A program made the position numbers and the translations under genes. A stretch of 64,000 nt of DNA from Paracoccaceae bacterium. GTDB lineage: Bacteria > Pseudomonadota > Alphaproteobacteria > Rhodobacterales > Rhodobacteraceae. Shown here in pieces: positions 52,810 to 61,028 of the stretch. The notes below the pieces were generated by a model. That model saw only the letters and a list, made by a program, of their open reading frames with translations. It was not told the DNA's origin and ran no database searches. The first letter of the stretch is position 1, and each line of letters begins with the position of its first letter. The DNA is taken from assembly GCA_014323795.1 (NCBI GenBank), contig JACONK010000011.1, positions 1 to 64,000 of the forward strand, in the 5' to 3' direction.

Positions 52810-53412
52810 TCAAGGGTCGCGAGGCTTTGTCTCAGCCATGGATGAGTACTCCGCAAAGGCCTGTTCCCAATCTGAAAGGGATGGATAGCTGGTGTGCCAG
52901 TTCCGGGTGCCGTGGCGGAAGTCGAGATAGGCCAGCGCACAGGCTACGGCGATTTGGCCCATATCAGGCGGGCCGTTCAGGTGGCTCATCCATTGCCGTT
53001 CAAGTGCCGCGAGCGCACGGTCAACCTTGGCCCATTGAGCCTCAGCCCAGTCCGGGAACCGGATCGCTTCTGGCCGGATCCGGTCCTCATAGGTCACGAG
53101 GAGTGCCGCATCCATGATCCCGTCGGCAAGGGATTCCAGTGTCAGCACCTCCCAAAGTCGCGTATCGGGGTAGAGGTTGCCTTCGCCCTGCGCATCCAGG
53201 TAGCGGGTAATCACCCGGCTGTCGTACAGTGCCGGGCCGTTGTCCCGTTCCAGGGCCGGGATTTTGCCCAAGGGGTTTTGCGGCACTGGCATGTTTTCGA
53301 TCATCATCGGCGTACCGCCGCACGGCACGATCTCTGCCTCTTGCCCTGTTTCCTTGAGGCATACCAGACATTTGCGTGCGAAGGGGGACGCCGGTGACCA
53401 ATGCAGTTTCAT
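52810..53412 (-). CDS. Glutathione S-transferase family protein
   Basis: 200 residues. N-terminal thioredoxin-like domain MKLHWSPASPFARKCLVCLK with the catalytic-type Ser after SPxS, and NPLGKIPALERDNGPALYDS, the glutathione-binding cis-Pro region; the C-terminal domain is all-helical (FPDWAEAQWAKVDRALAALE). Substrate unknown. Its ATG lies one base after the amidase stop (TGA G ATG), so it is co-translated with the amidase. Confidence 0.93.
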   Translation of the reverse strand: MKLHWSPASPFARKCLVCLKETGQEAEIVPCGGTPMMIENMPVPQNPLGKIPALERDNGPALYDSRVITRYLDAQGEGNLYPDTRLWEVLTLESLADGIMDAALLVTYEDRIRPEAIRFPDWAEAQWAKVDRALAALERQWMSHLNGPPDMGQIAVACALAYLDFRHGTRNWHTSYPSLSDWEQAFAEYSSMAETKPRDP

Positions 53413-53413
53413 C

Positions 53414-54895
53414 TCATTCGATCCGTTTTGTCGGGTCCGGTGCGCCTGTCTCATGCCGCACGACCGGGTCAATCGGGCCTTTGGGCAGATCCAGTGCGCG
53501 CTCCAGCGCGAGGCCTGCCTGCAAAACTTTCGCGTCGCCGCGCGGCGGGCCGATCAGCTGGATGCCGATGGGCAGACCGTCTCCGGTAAAGCCCGCAGGC
53601 ATCGACAGGGCGGGCAAGGCGGTGACGGTGGCCAGGAAAGAGAAGCGCAGCCAGTCAACGTAATCGGGCTGATCGATGCCGTCGACGACCTTTGGCCATT
53701 CCTCTTCCACCGGTGTTGGTGCCAGGCCGACAACCGGGATGGCGAGCACGTCGTAGCGCGCCAGAAACCTGCGCATGCGCTGGTAAAGTTCTGTCCGCCG
53801 CCGCTGGGCCAAATAGATGTCGTGGCTGGTCTGGTTTACACCGGCCTCGATGTTACGGCGCAGGGTTTCCTTGAAATGTTCCCTGATCTCATCGGGCACG
53901 AAGCCGTTGACGGACCCGTAGTGGATACCGCGCAGTGTCACGTAGGTTTCGTAAAGTCCCGGCAGATCCGGGCAATCTTCATCGACTGCCATGCCGGATC
54001 TCTGCGCGACTTCCATCGCTTTGCACAGGATAGTACGCACGTTCGCCTCTACCGGTGCAAAACCGCCCTGATCTTCGGCAAAGGCGATGCGGATCGGGCC
54101 GATGTCCTGCTTGAGTGCCTCTTGAAAGCTGACCGCGGGTTTTTCGAGCGTCAGCGGTTCGCGCGGGTCGTAACCCGTCATGGCATCAAGGAAGAGCGCG
54201 AGATCCTCGATATCCCGTGCCATCGGTCCGTTGATGCCTTCGTTCAGGAATGCGGCAGGCCCCGGTCCGCCCCCCGCCCGCCCGGGGGTTGGGCGCAGGC
54301 CGCAGACGTTGTTATAGCCCGCAGGCGTGCGCAGCGACCCGGCGAGGTCAGATCCCTGGCTGAGCCAGACTTCTCCGGTCGCGAGCGACACGGCAGCACC
54401 GCCCGACGACCCGCCCGCGTTCCTCGACGTGTCATAGGCGTTGCGAGTCATCCCGAAAACCTGGTTGAAAGTGTTCCCGCCGGCACCGAACTCCGGCGTG
54501 TTGGTTTTGCCTATGACAATCGCGCCGTTGGCCTGCAGTGTGTCCACCAGCGGATCGTTTTCCCGCGCCACGAAATCACGCATGGCCCACGTGCCCATGG
54601 TCAGTTTGACCCCTCGCACGGCGTTGAGATCTTTCACCCCTATGGGGATGCCGCCCAGCCAGCCGCAACCGGATTTTTCAAGGTCGGATATCTCGTCAAT
54701 CCACCCGTAGGCGCGGTCGGCGCAAACCGTCGGCATGGCATTCACGGCAGGCTCTACCGCCTTGATCCGCTCAAGGCTGGCATCCACCAGATCTGTGATC
54801 CGGATTTCGCCCGTACGCAGCAGCATCAGGATCGAGCGGGCGGATTTGGCGCAGAGGTCTGGCCCCGAGTAATCAGGCCCCGAGTAATCAGGCAT
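53414..54895 (-). CDS. Amidase signature family hydrolase
   Basis: 493 residues. The Ser-cisSer-Lys machinery is visible: K88 in GIPIGVKDLNAV, S163/S164 in NAGGSSGGAAVS and S187 in GSDLAGSLRTPAGYNNVCGL. Substrate not predictable; such enzymes hydrolyse aryl or aliphatic amides and carbamates. The extreme N-terminus contains DYSGP twice because of a 15-bp tandem duplication, which most relatives lack. Precedes the GST gene; follows an amidohydrolase 137 bp away on the same strand. Confidence 0.93.
   Translation of the reverse strand: MPDYSGPDYSGPDLCAKSARSILMLLRTGEIRITDLVDASLERIKAVEPAVNAMPTVCADRAYGWIDEISDLEKSGCGWLGGIPIGVKDLNAVRGVKLTMGTWAMRDFVARENDPLVDTLQANGAIVIGKTNTPEFGAGGNTFNQVFGMTRNAYDTSRNAGGSSGGAAVSLATGEVWLSQGSDLAGSLRTPAGYNNVCGLRPTPGRAGGGPGPAAFLNEGINGPMARDIEDLALFLDAMTGYDPREPLTLEKPAVSFQEALKQDIGPIRIAFAEDQGGFAPVEANVRTILCKAMEVAQRSGMAVDEDCPDLPGLYETYVTLRGIHYGSVNGFVPDEIREHFKETLRRNIEAGVNQTSHDIYLAQRRRTELYQRMRRFLARYDVLAIPVVGLAPTPVEEEWPKVVDGIDQPDYVDWLRFSFLATVTALPALSMPAGFTGDGLPIGIQLIGPPRGDAKVLQAGLALERALDLPKGPIDPVVRHETGAPDPTKRIE
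54861..54890. repeat. Perfect 15-bp tandem duplication at the amidase start
   Basis: 54861-54875 and 54876-54890 are identical (GGCCCCGAGTAATCA). In the coding frame this duplicates the residues DYSGP right after the initiator. It keeps the frame and looks recent. Confidence 0.95.
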
Positions 54896-55032
54896 TGTCG
54901 TGGCTCCCGGTCAGGCAACGTGACGATAAACATGGGTTATGGCTGAGTGCAACGGGGTGTTTGTCCCGGTGCGGAGTCAGGGCCACCGTGCGGCACTGGC
55001 AAGCCTCGCCGGACGAAAGGTGACCTGGTGCC

Positions 55033-55899
55033 TCATGTCTTAAAATAGAACGCCTGCGCCGTCTGCTCAAACACCGCCGGGTGATCCGCTTCCGGCACCA
55101 ATTCCCGCATGGCACCCGCCAGAGTCGCATAGTCGCTTGTCAGACTGCACACCGGGAAATTGGAGCCGAACATCACCCGGTCCGCCCCGAATTGGCCAAG
55201 CACTTCTGAAACAATCGGACGGAACGCGCCCACCGTCCAGCCGTGGTCGAACATGCCCAGGCCCGAAATCTTGCACACCACGTTCGCGCACGACGACAGG
55301 TTCCTGAGCAGTGCCGCCCAGTGCGCCAGCCCGGATTCCGTCCGGTCGTAGGGCGAGCCCGCGTGGCACAGGGCCACGTTCAGGCCCGGCACCTGGTCAA
55401 TGACCTGTGCCATGGCGGGCATCAGCTCCGGAATCAACTGCAGATCGAAGGACCAGCCGCGGTCCGCCAGGCACTTCAGACCCTCCACAAAGGCGGGATT
55501 TCGCAGCAGATCGTTGGTGCCTGTCGCCATATCCTCCTCCGGCGCACGGCCAACAATCTGGCGGATGCCGACAACGCTGGGCAAGACAGCGAAGTCAGCA
55601 AAAACGTCATCCAGATCAGGCCGCGTCAGATCGCAAAAGACCACCTGCCGCATGTCCCAGTCGGGATGCTCGTCACAGACCGCCTGCACCCATTGCGCCT
55701 CTGCCAGTCCGTCTTCTGCCCCCACCTGAATATGCACCGACCCGTAGCCGCCTGCGGCCTCCGCATCCGCACGAAACTCCGGCAGGCGGTAGTTGCGCCT
55801 AATCGGTGCCGGATCGCCGAAAAACCGCTGTGCCGGGTCCATCAGCCAAGGGTAGTGGACCGCCCTCAAATCCCACAGGTGGTGGTGCGCATCAATCAT
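55033..55899 (-). CDS. Amidohydrolase-2 family (lactonase/decarboxylase type)
   Basis: 288 residues. The metal-binding HxH motif is at the extreme N-terminus (MIDAHHHLWDL), as in COG3618-type TIM-barrel hydrolases; other landmarks are NVALCHAGSPYD and DRVMFGSNFPVCSL. Family members hydrolyse sugar lactones (fuconolactone, 2-pyrone dicarboxylate). Start ATG 55899; nine extra residues upstream are possible. Divergent from the catabolic operon that begins at 56376, so it may serve the same pathway. Confidence 0.9.
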   Translation of the reverse strand: MIDAHHHLWDLRAVHYPWLMDPAQRFFGDPAPIRRNYRLPEFRADAEAAGGYGSVHIQVGAEDGLAEAQWVQAVCDEHPDWDMRQVVFCDLTRPDLDDVFADFAVLPSVVGIRQIVGRAPEEDMATGTNDLLRNPAFVEGLKCLADRGWSFDLQLIPELMPAMAQVIDQVPGLNVALCHAGSPYDRTESGLAHWAALLRNLSSCANVVCKISGLGMFDHGWTVGAFRPIVSEVLGQFGADRVMFGSNFPVCSLTSDYATLAGAMRELVPEADHPAVFEQTAQAFYFKT

Positions 55900-56375
55900 G
55901 GGGCCTCGTTTTACACAGGTTTGCAAAGCAGTCTTGTCAGCCCCGGCACCCCATGTCTAGTCTTGCCCCGCATCGCGCCGATTCCCGGGACACCGCATGG
56001 CGGAAATTCAGCTGAAAGACTTGCCAAAGTGCCGGATCCGGCCTGCAGGGATCCACAACTTTGACCGGACCATCGCGGATCAGGCGTTTCCGATGCCGTG
56101 GGGCTGCGACCGGTGGTGCCGTGCCGGTGACAAGTCGAAGGAAATACGGATTTTCATCGATATGCCCGGTGTCCTGCACCAGATGGGTACACCCTGTTTG
56201 AAAGACTGCGCATATGAGCAGCAGCCGGGCATCGGCACTGACCCGGTGCCGGCAGACTGTCGCTCAGCGTCGGTACACTTGGGCACGTTCTTTAAACGGT
56301 GCTGCAAACAGCTCATACAAAAGGCTTGCCGCTGCCATGCGCGGCTTTTCATCAACTTTCGAGGTATCCGGAAAA
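55900..56375. other. Divergent intergenic region with ABC-ATPase remnant
   Basis: 476 bp between the amidohydrolase (minus) and the SnoaL-like gene (plus). Apart from the ATPase remnant at 55997-56145 nothing is recognised. The promoter for the operon at 56376 and for the minus-strand hydrolase must lie here. Confidence 0.5.
55997..56145 (+). pseudogene. Remnant of an ABC sugar-type transporter ATPase (N-terminal piece)
   Basis: The ATG at 55997 opens MAEIQLKDLPK and continues with GIHNFDRTIADQAFPMPWGC. MalK/UgpC-type ATPases begin MAEIxLKxLxK..Y and have ..IHxFxLxIADxAFxVLxGPSGCGKST; the match covers this whole stretch but the Walker A motif is destroyed and nothing downstream resembles the family. 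I read it as a dead transporter gene at the head of the catabolic cluster. A longer frame to 56455 exists but only this part is family-like. Confidence 0.5.
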
Positions 56376-56876
56376 ATGACCCCCGAAGACCACGCCCGCA
56401 AAAGCGCGGAAACAATGGCTGTAGTGAAAGCCATGGAAGACGGCCTCGCCGCTAACAGCAACAATATGGCTGACTATTTCCACGAGGATTTCACCTGGCG
56501 CGGCAACTATGGTGCAGGCACCAAAAATGGTCTGACGGAATTCCGCCGCAACTGGCAGCTGCCCTTGCGTGCCGCGTTCACCGACCGCGACTACAGGACC
56601 GAGCATTTCATGGCGGACGGTGAATGGGCGGCTTGCTTCGGCCATATCCGTGGGACGCACAGTGGCACCTTTATGGGTATTCCAGCCACTGGCAAGCGGG
56701 TGAAAATCCCCTACATGGATTTCTGGCGCGTTGAGGACGGCCGCATCAGGGATAACCCGGTCAGCGTCGATCTGGCCTGCGTACTCGCCCAACTTGGCGT
56801 TGATGTCTTCGACGGCAAAGGCTACGAAATATACGACAGGGGGGAGGCAGAACCACCCGGACCGACAGGTGACTAA
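56376..56876 (+). CDS. SnoaL-like / NTF2-fold protein (polyketide-cyclase-like)
   Basis: 166 residues with the NTF2-fold pattern: [55 protein letters not shown] and [15 protein letters not shown]. SnoaL-like proteins in catabolic operons can be isomerases, dehydratases or ester cyclases; this one has no assigned reaction. Start ATG 56376 ([12 protein letters not shown]). Eleven bases separate it from the HisD-family gene, and the cluster carries a second, two-domain protein of the same type. Confidence 0.85.
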   Translation: MTPEDHARKSAETMAVVKAMEDGLAANSNNMADYFHEDFTWRGNYGAGTKNGLTEFRRNWQLPLRAAFTDRDYRTEHFMADGEWAACFGHIRGTHSGTFMGIPATGKRVKIPYMDFWRVEDGRIRDNPVSVDLACVLAQLGVDVFDGKGYEIYDRGEAEPPGPTGD

Positions 56877-56887
56877 CGGAGATTCGG

Positions 56888-58219
56888 ATGGCAATCAAAT
56901 ACCTGAAAACCGGCAAGGCGGCGGAGGAACGGGCCGAGGACGATGCCCGGGTTCGCGCCGTTGTGGAGGCGACGCTTGCCGATATAAATACCCGCCGAGA
57001 CGCGGCGGTACGCGAGCTGTCGGATAAATTCGACGGCTATGTGCCGGAAACATTCATCCTGTCGGACAGCGAGATCGAAGCGGCAATGCAAAAAGTGTCC
57101 GCCCGTGAAATGGAGGATATCCGCTTCGCCCAGAAACAGATACGCCGGTTCGCCATGGCCCAGCGCGCCTCCATGACGGATGTGGAGGTTGAGACAATCC
57201 CGGGCGTAATCCTCGGCCACCGGAACATTCCCGTGCAGTCCGTCGGCTGCTATGTGCCCGGCGGCAAATTCCCAATGGTTGCCTCCGCTCATATGTCCGT
57301 CCTGACAGCATCGGTGGCGGGGGTGCCGCGTATCGTCGCCTCTGCACCTCCGGTCAGCGGTGGCCCGCACCCGGCCATCGTCGCCGCGATGAAAGAGGGC
57401 GGGGCGCATGAAATCCTCTGCCTCGGAGGAATCCAGGCCGTGGGTGCCATGGCCCTGGGGACGGAGACAATCGATCCCGTCCACATGATTGTCGGTCCCG
57501 GCAACGCCTTTGTGGCAGAGGCAAAGCGTCAGCTCTACGGCCGTGTGGGCATTGACCTGTTGGCCGGCCCGACAGAGACGATGGTGCTCGCCGACGAAAC
57601 CGCAGACGCGGAAATATGTGCGACAGATCTCCTGGGCCAGGCCGAACATGGCTACAACTCACCTGCGGTAATGGTCACAAACTCCCGCACCCTGGCGGAG
57701 GCGACCCTGGCGGAGGTCGACCGCATCCTCGCCATTCTGCCCACGGCGGAAACCGCACGGGTCAGCTGGCATGGTTATGGCGAAATGATCCTGTGTGATA
57801 CGTATCAGGAGATGCTCGACGTCGCCAACGATATCGCGTCGGAACACGTTCAGGTCATGACTGACCGGGATGACTGGTTCCTTGACAATATGCATTCTTA
57901 TGGCGCACTGTTCCTTGGCCCGCGCACGAATGTGGCGAACGGTGATAAAGTGATCGGTACCAATCACACGCTGCCAACAAAGAAGGCCGGGTGCTACACT
58001 GGCGGGCTCTGGGTCGGCAAGTTCCTGAAAACCCACAGCTATCAGAAGATTCTGACAGATGAGGCGGCAACGCTTATCGGCGAATACGGTTCACGTCTGT
58101 GCATTCTCGAAGGCTTTGTCGGCCACGCCGAACAATGCAATGTTCGTGTCCGGCGATACGGGGGCGTGAACGTACCCTACGGGGAAGGTGTGCCGTATCG
58201 GGATGGCACCGCGAAATGA
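56888..58219 (+). CDS. HisD-family NAD-dependent dehydrogenase (histidinol / sulfopropanediol dehydrogenase-like)
   Basis: 443 residues of the histidinol dehydrogenase family: [31 protein letters not shown]-type segment, [17 protein letters not shown] and the catalytic Glu-His pair E253-H254 in [14 protein letters not shown]. Chromosomal context is catabolic, not his biosynthesis, and the C-terminus is unlike true HisD. Relatives in marine alphaproteobacteria are often named sulfopropanediol 3-dehydrogenase (HpsN), but this sequence differs from the characterised HpsN in several motifs and no sulfonate genes are present. A secondary alcohol with an acid product is likely; the exact substrate is unknown. 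Its stop overlaps the SDR start (ATGA). Confidence 0.88.
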   Translation: MAIKYLKTGKAAEERAEDDARVRAVVEATLADINTRRDAAVRELSDKFDGYVPETFILSDSEIEAAMQKVSAREMEDIRFAQKQIRRFAMAQRASMTDVEVETIPGVILGHRNIPVQSVGCYVPGGKFPMVASAHMSVLTASVAGVPRIVASAPPVSGGPHPAIVAAMKEGGAHEILCLGGIQAVGAMALGTETIDPVHMIVGPGNAFVAEAKRQLYGRVGIDLLAGPTETMVLADETADAEICATDLLGQAEHGYNSPAVMVTNSRTLAEATLAEVDRILAILPTAETARVSWHGYGEMILCDTYQEMLDVANDIASEHVQVMTDRDDWFLDNMHSYGALFLGPRTNVANGDKVIGTNHTLPTKKAGCYTGGLWVGKFLKTHSYQKILTDEAATLIGEYGSRLCILEGFVGHAEQCNVRVRRYGGVNVPYGEGVPYRDGTAK

Positions 58220-58980
58220 ACCTGCCCCGCACCCCTTCCTTTCGTCTCGACGGTCGCCGTGCGCTGGTCGCGGGCGGTGCCTGCGGCATCGGGCTCGGCT
58301 GTGCCGTAGCACTCGCCGAATACGGGGCGGAGGTCTGGATTGCGGCCCGAAACATGAACCGAAACAAAAAGGCTGCCGCTGCCCTGTGCGCCGAAGGCTG
58401 GGTCGCACATCCGCTGGCACTCGATATTTCCGATGTCAGTGCCACACGCCAAGCTGTCGCGAACCATGGGCCGTTCGATATCGTGCTGAACTCGGCAGGC
58501 ATCGCCCGCCACACGCCGGTGACCGAGACAACAGAAGAGGATTTCGATACCGTCACAGGCATTAATGCCAAGGGGGCCTACTTTTTGTCCCAGGCGGTGG
58601 CCAAAGCCCTGATCGACGCGGGCAAGCCCGGCTCGATCATCCAGGTTTCCAGCCAGATGGCCCATGTAGGCGGGCAGGAACGTGCGGTCTACTGCGGTAC
58701 AAAACATGCAGTCGAAGGCTATACGAAGGCAATGGCGATTGAATGGGGCAGATATGGCATCCGCATAAACACAATTTGCCCGACTTTTGTGAAAACCGCA
58801 CTTACGGAACAAACCTTTAAACGTCCCGATCTCGTAGCCTGGGTTGAGGATAAGATCAAACTTGGCCGGATCGGAGAGGTGGAGGATATCATGGGTGCCG
58901 CACTTTTCCTCGCCTCCGACGCCAGCGCACTGATCACCGGCACCTCCATCCTTGTTGATGGCGGATGGACAGCAGACTGA
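58216..58980 (+). CDS. Short-chain dehydrogenase/reductase of the catabolic operon
   Basis: 254 residues, classical SDR. Cofactor motif [22 protein letters not shown] in [10 protein letters not shown]; catalytic S146, Y159 and K163 ([25 protein letters not shown]); C-terminal [13 protein letters not shown]. The second position of the glycine motif (GGACGIGLG) is slightly unusual. Start ATG 58216 overlaps the upstream stop. With the HisD-like enzyme it probably performs successive oxidations of a polyol-type substrate (inference). Confidence 0.92.
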   Translation: MNLPRTPSFRLDGRRALVAGGACGIGLGCAVALAEYGAEVWIAARNMNRNKKAAAALCAEGWVAHPLALDISDVSATRQAVANHGPFDIVLNSAGIARHTPVTETTEEDFDTVTGINAKGAYFLSQAVAKALIDAGKPGSIIQVSSQMAHVGGQERAVYCGTKHAVEGYTKAMAIEWGRYGIRINTICPTFVKTALTEQTFKRPDLVAWVEDKIKLGRIGEVEDIMGAALFLASDASALITGTSILVDGGWTAD

Positions 58981-59435
58981 TGCCTGAAAAGGTCACCGCT
59001 CCCGACGTCGCCCGCCGGGCCAGTGTTTTTCAATCCGCAGTCAGCCGGATGTGCCCCCCGGTCACCCATCACGTGACGGTCGCGGATCATCCGGCCGGGT
59101 GCGACCTTCCCCGACAAATGTTTCTACCGGACGCATTGCAAAAACTCTTGCATGCGCTGCACATGTCGATGGGGCTGTGGCTGCGGGTGTTTCGCCCGGC
59201 TCCGCTCTCGCAGATCATTGCAGGGCGGCGGGCATCCCGATTGTTCTGTTCAAATGCGGCCTGGGGACGTGCGGCTTTCAATGGTGATCTGCGCCAACCG
59301 GAAAGGCGGAGTGCAGGTTGCCCGATTTTTGGCCCCCATGCGCCCCGGAAGGTCGGCTATACCGACTGGCGGAAGCACTGTTCCGCCAGGTGCGACCGGG
59401 AAGCGGGATTTTCGGCGGGCATCATGATGACCGCC
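58980..59435 (+). pseudogene. LacI-family transcriptional regulator, frameshifted and truncated
   Basis: The ATG at 58980 overlaps the SDR stop (TGATG) and starts a classic LacI helix-turn-helix, VTAPDVARRASVFQSAVSRM. The frame is then lost. In other frames the sugar-binding core continues in order: HVDGAVAAGVSPGSALADHC and AGIPIVLFKCG (about 59160-59260), then ANRKGGVQVARFLAPM (59290-59345), then CDREAGFSAGIM (59392-59430). The remaining half of the protein is absent. The operon has therefore probably lost its repressor or activator. Confidence 0.85.
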
Positions 59436-59527
59436 ATCAAGAAGTACCATACGGCCCCGAAACACATAGAAATAGACGGCCTCCTGATCATGCAGGGCGC
59501 GTCACCGGCCGCAAGAGGATGTGCGCC

Positions 59528-60496
59528 ATGAAAGGCTTTTCTGACCGTTTCAAGGATTTTCCCGACTACATCATCGGGATCACGAAGGAGATATGGGAAG
59601 ATCGCGGCTTATCCACGCTTCACCGCTATTACGCACCGGGCATCCTCGTACGTTCGCCCGGGTCGATTGTCATCGGCAATAAAGGCGTCATCGCGGCGAC
59701 GCTCGCAACGCTCGCCGAGTTTCCGGATCGGGAGATTCTGGGCGAAGACGTGATCTGGTCCGGAACGCCCGAAGAAGGGATGTTGTCGTCGCACCGCATC
59801 ATTTCTACCGCCACACACACGGGTGACGGGGTTTATGGCAAGGCCACGGGCACCAAATTGCGCTACCGCATCATCGCGGATTGCCATGCCATTAACAACC
59901 AGATCAACGATGAATGGCTGATTCGCGACCAGGGTGCCATCGTGCGCCAGCTCGGACGAGACCCGTCTGACTATGCTCGCGACCTGATCAGGCGGGAAGG
60001 CGGACCTGAGGCCTGCGTGAAGCCCTTCACCCCGGCTAATGATCGGCCCGGACCCTACAGGGGGCGCGGCAACGACAATGAATGGGGGGGGAAATACGCG
60101 GATATCCTGACCCGCATCATGGGGGCGGAGCTATCGGTGATCCCGGCGCACTATGACCGCGCCTGCGCACTATATATGCCGGGCGGGGCGACCGGCCAGT
60201 CCTTCGGTGACGCTGACACCTTCTGGTGCGGTTTGCGTGCGGCCTTTCCGAGTGCTGTTTTCACCATTAATCACCGGATCGGGCGCGACGACCCGCTGAT
60301 GCCACCCCGGGCGGCGATTCGGTGGGCACTCCACGGCAGGCACGACGGGTGGGGCAGTTTCGGCAGGCCAACGGGTGCAGAAGTCTACGTCATGGGTGCT
60401 TCCCATGCCGAATTTGGCCCATGGGGCCTGCGCCGCGAATACACGCTTTTCGACGAAACCGCAATCTGGAAGCAGATCCATTTGGCAACGGGATAA
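59528..60496 (+). CDS. Two-domain SnoaL-like / NTF2-fold protein
   Basis: 322 residues with two NTF2-like halves. First half: GLSTLHRYYAPGILVRSPGS, GNKGVIAATLATLAEFPDRE and WLIRDQGAIVRQLG; second half: HYDRACALYMPGGATGQSFG, FTINHRIGRDDPLMPPRAAI, HAEFGPWGLRREYTLFDETA. Annotated in relatives as nuclear transport factor 2 family or ester cyclase. Start ATG 59528 directly after AGAGGATG. Its stop overlaps the next start in TAATG. Role in the pathway unknown. Confidence 0.85.
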   Translation: MKGFSDRFKDFPDYIIGITKEIWEDRGLSTLHRYYAPGILVRSPGSIVIGNKGVIAATLATLAEFPDREILGEDVIWSGTPEEGMLSSHRIISTATHTGDGVYGKATGTKLRYRIIADCHAINNQINDEWLIRDQGAIVRQLGRDPSDYARDLIRREGGPEACVKPFTPANDRPGPYRGRGNDNEWGGKYADILTRIMGAELSVIPAHYDRACALYMPGGATGQSFGDADTFWCGLRAAFPSAVFTINHRIGRDDPLMPPRAAIRWALHGRHDGWGSFGRPTGAEVYVMGASHAEFGPWGLRREYTLFDETAIWKQIHLATG

Positions 60497-60774
60497 TGGA
60501 AAGCCACGCCAAACGTCTCTTCCGGGATGCTGTCGCGAATTTGCAGCGGGAAGGCGGTGTGCACGACCGATTCACAGCCGCTTCCAACATGGACGGGTCC
60601 AGAGTTCCGGGCCGTGCACGGATCGAGGGCACTCCGGCGGTCAGGGCGGATGCAAACCCTGTCGCCAGGCTTGACAGCGCAGACGATATGGTCAACCGGA
60701 TCGCGGGTGCCAGGCTGGCGGAAAATGCTGCGCGGCGCGATAAACCCGCGATCCGGAAAAAGGAGCAGTGGTGA
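60496..60774 (+). CDS. Small hypothetical protein, translationally coupled
   Basis: 92 residues, no family recognised. Start ATG 60496 shares a base with the upstream stop (TAATG) and its stop TGA overlaps the next GTG start. The first part (MESHAKRLFRDAVANLQREG) and last part (RIAGARLAENAARRDKPAIR) look like charged helices. The tight coupling on both sides shows the reading frame was once, or still is, a genuine operon member; it may be the shrunken remainder of a longer protein. Confidence 0.5.
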   Translation: MESHAKRLFRDAVANLQREGGVHDRFTAASNMDGSRVPGRARIEGTPAVRADANPVARLDSADDMVNRIAGARLAENAARRDKPAIRKKEQW

Positions 60775-61028
60775 AGCTCTGCGCAGATACTGAACGCCTG
60801 ACGGGCATGGTTGACGCCGTTTGGCTGCAGCCCGTCAATTCGTGGGACGTGTGGCCAGGGGTTACCTGCTGGCTGCCCGCGGATTTCGCCAGCCGGTGCG
60901 CTGGCACCGGGCCGGGCAACCGTATGGTCCGGACTCTTGCTTCTGTCACCGGCATATGCCCGGGCCTGGCTTTTTCCGGCCCGGGTCTGCCGCAAATTCC
61001 TGTTCCAAACCCCGGAGAATCCCGATGA
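60771..61028 (+). CDS. Small hypothetical protein, translationally coupled
   Basis: 85 residues from GTG 60771, five bases after AGGAG at 60761-60765. The frame opens VKLCADTERLTGMVDAVWLQ and later becomes low in complexity (Pro/Gly-rich). Its TGA overlaps the ATG of the cupin gene (ATGA). No family recognised. As with its upstream neighbour, the start and stop placement is operon-like, while the C-terminal part does not look like a folded domain, so partial decay is possible. Confidence 0.45.
   Translation: MKLCADTERLTGMVDAVWLQPVNSWDVWPGVTCWLPADFASRCAGTGPGNRMVRTLASVTGICPGLAFSGPGLPQIPVPNPGESR

Noticed and set aside
53240-54946. 568-codon plus-strand open frame opposite the GST and amidase genes
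   Set aside because: Antisense to an amidase with intact catalytic residues; the translated sequence has no recognisable domain.
57689-57722. Short direct repeat inside the HisD-like gene (CCTGGCGGAGG twice)
   Set aside because: It encodes the common [10 protein letters not shown] helix and is explained by codon repetition in a coding helix.
56888-58219. Histidine-biosynthetic hisD
   Set aside because: Although of the HisD family, it lies in a catabolic operon with no his genes and has a divergent C-terminus; biosynthetic function is unlikely.
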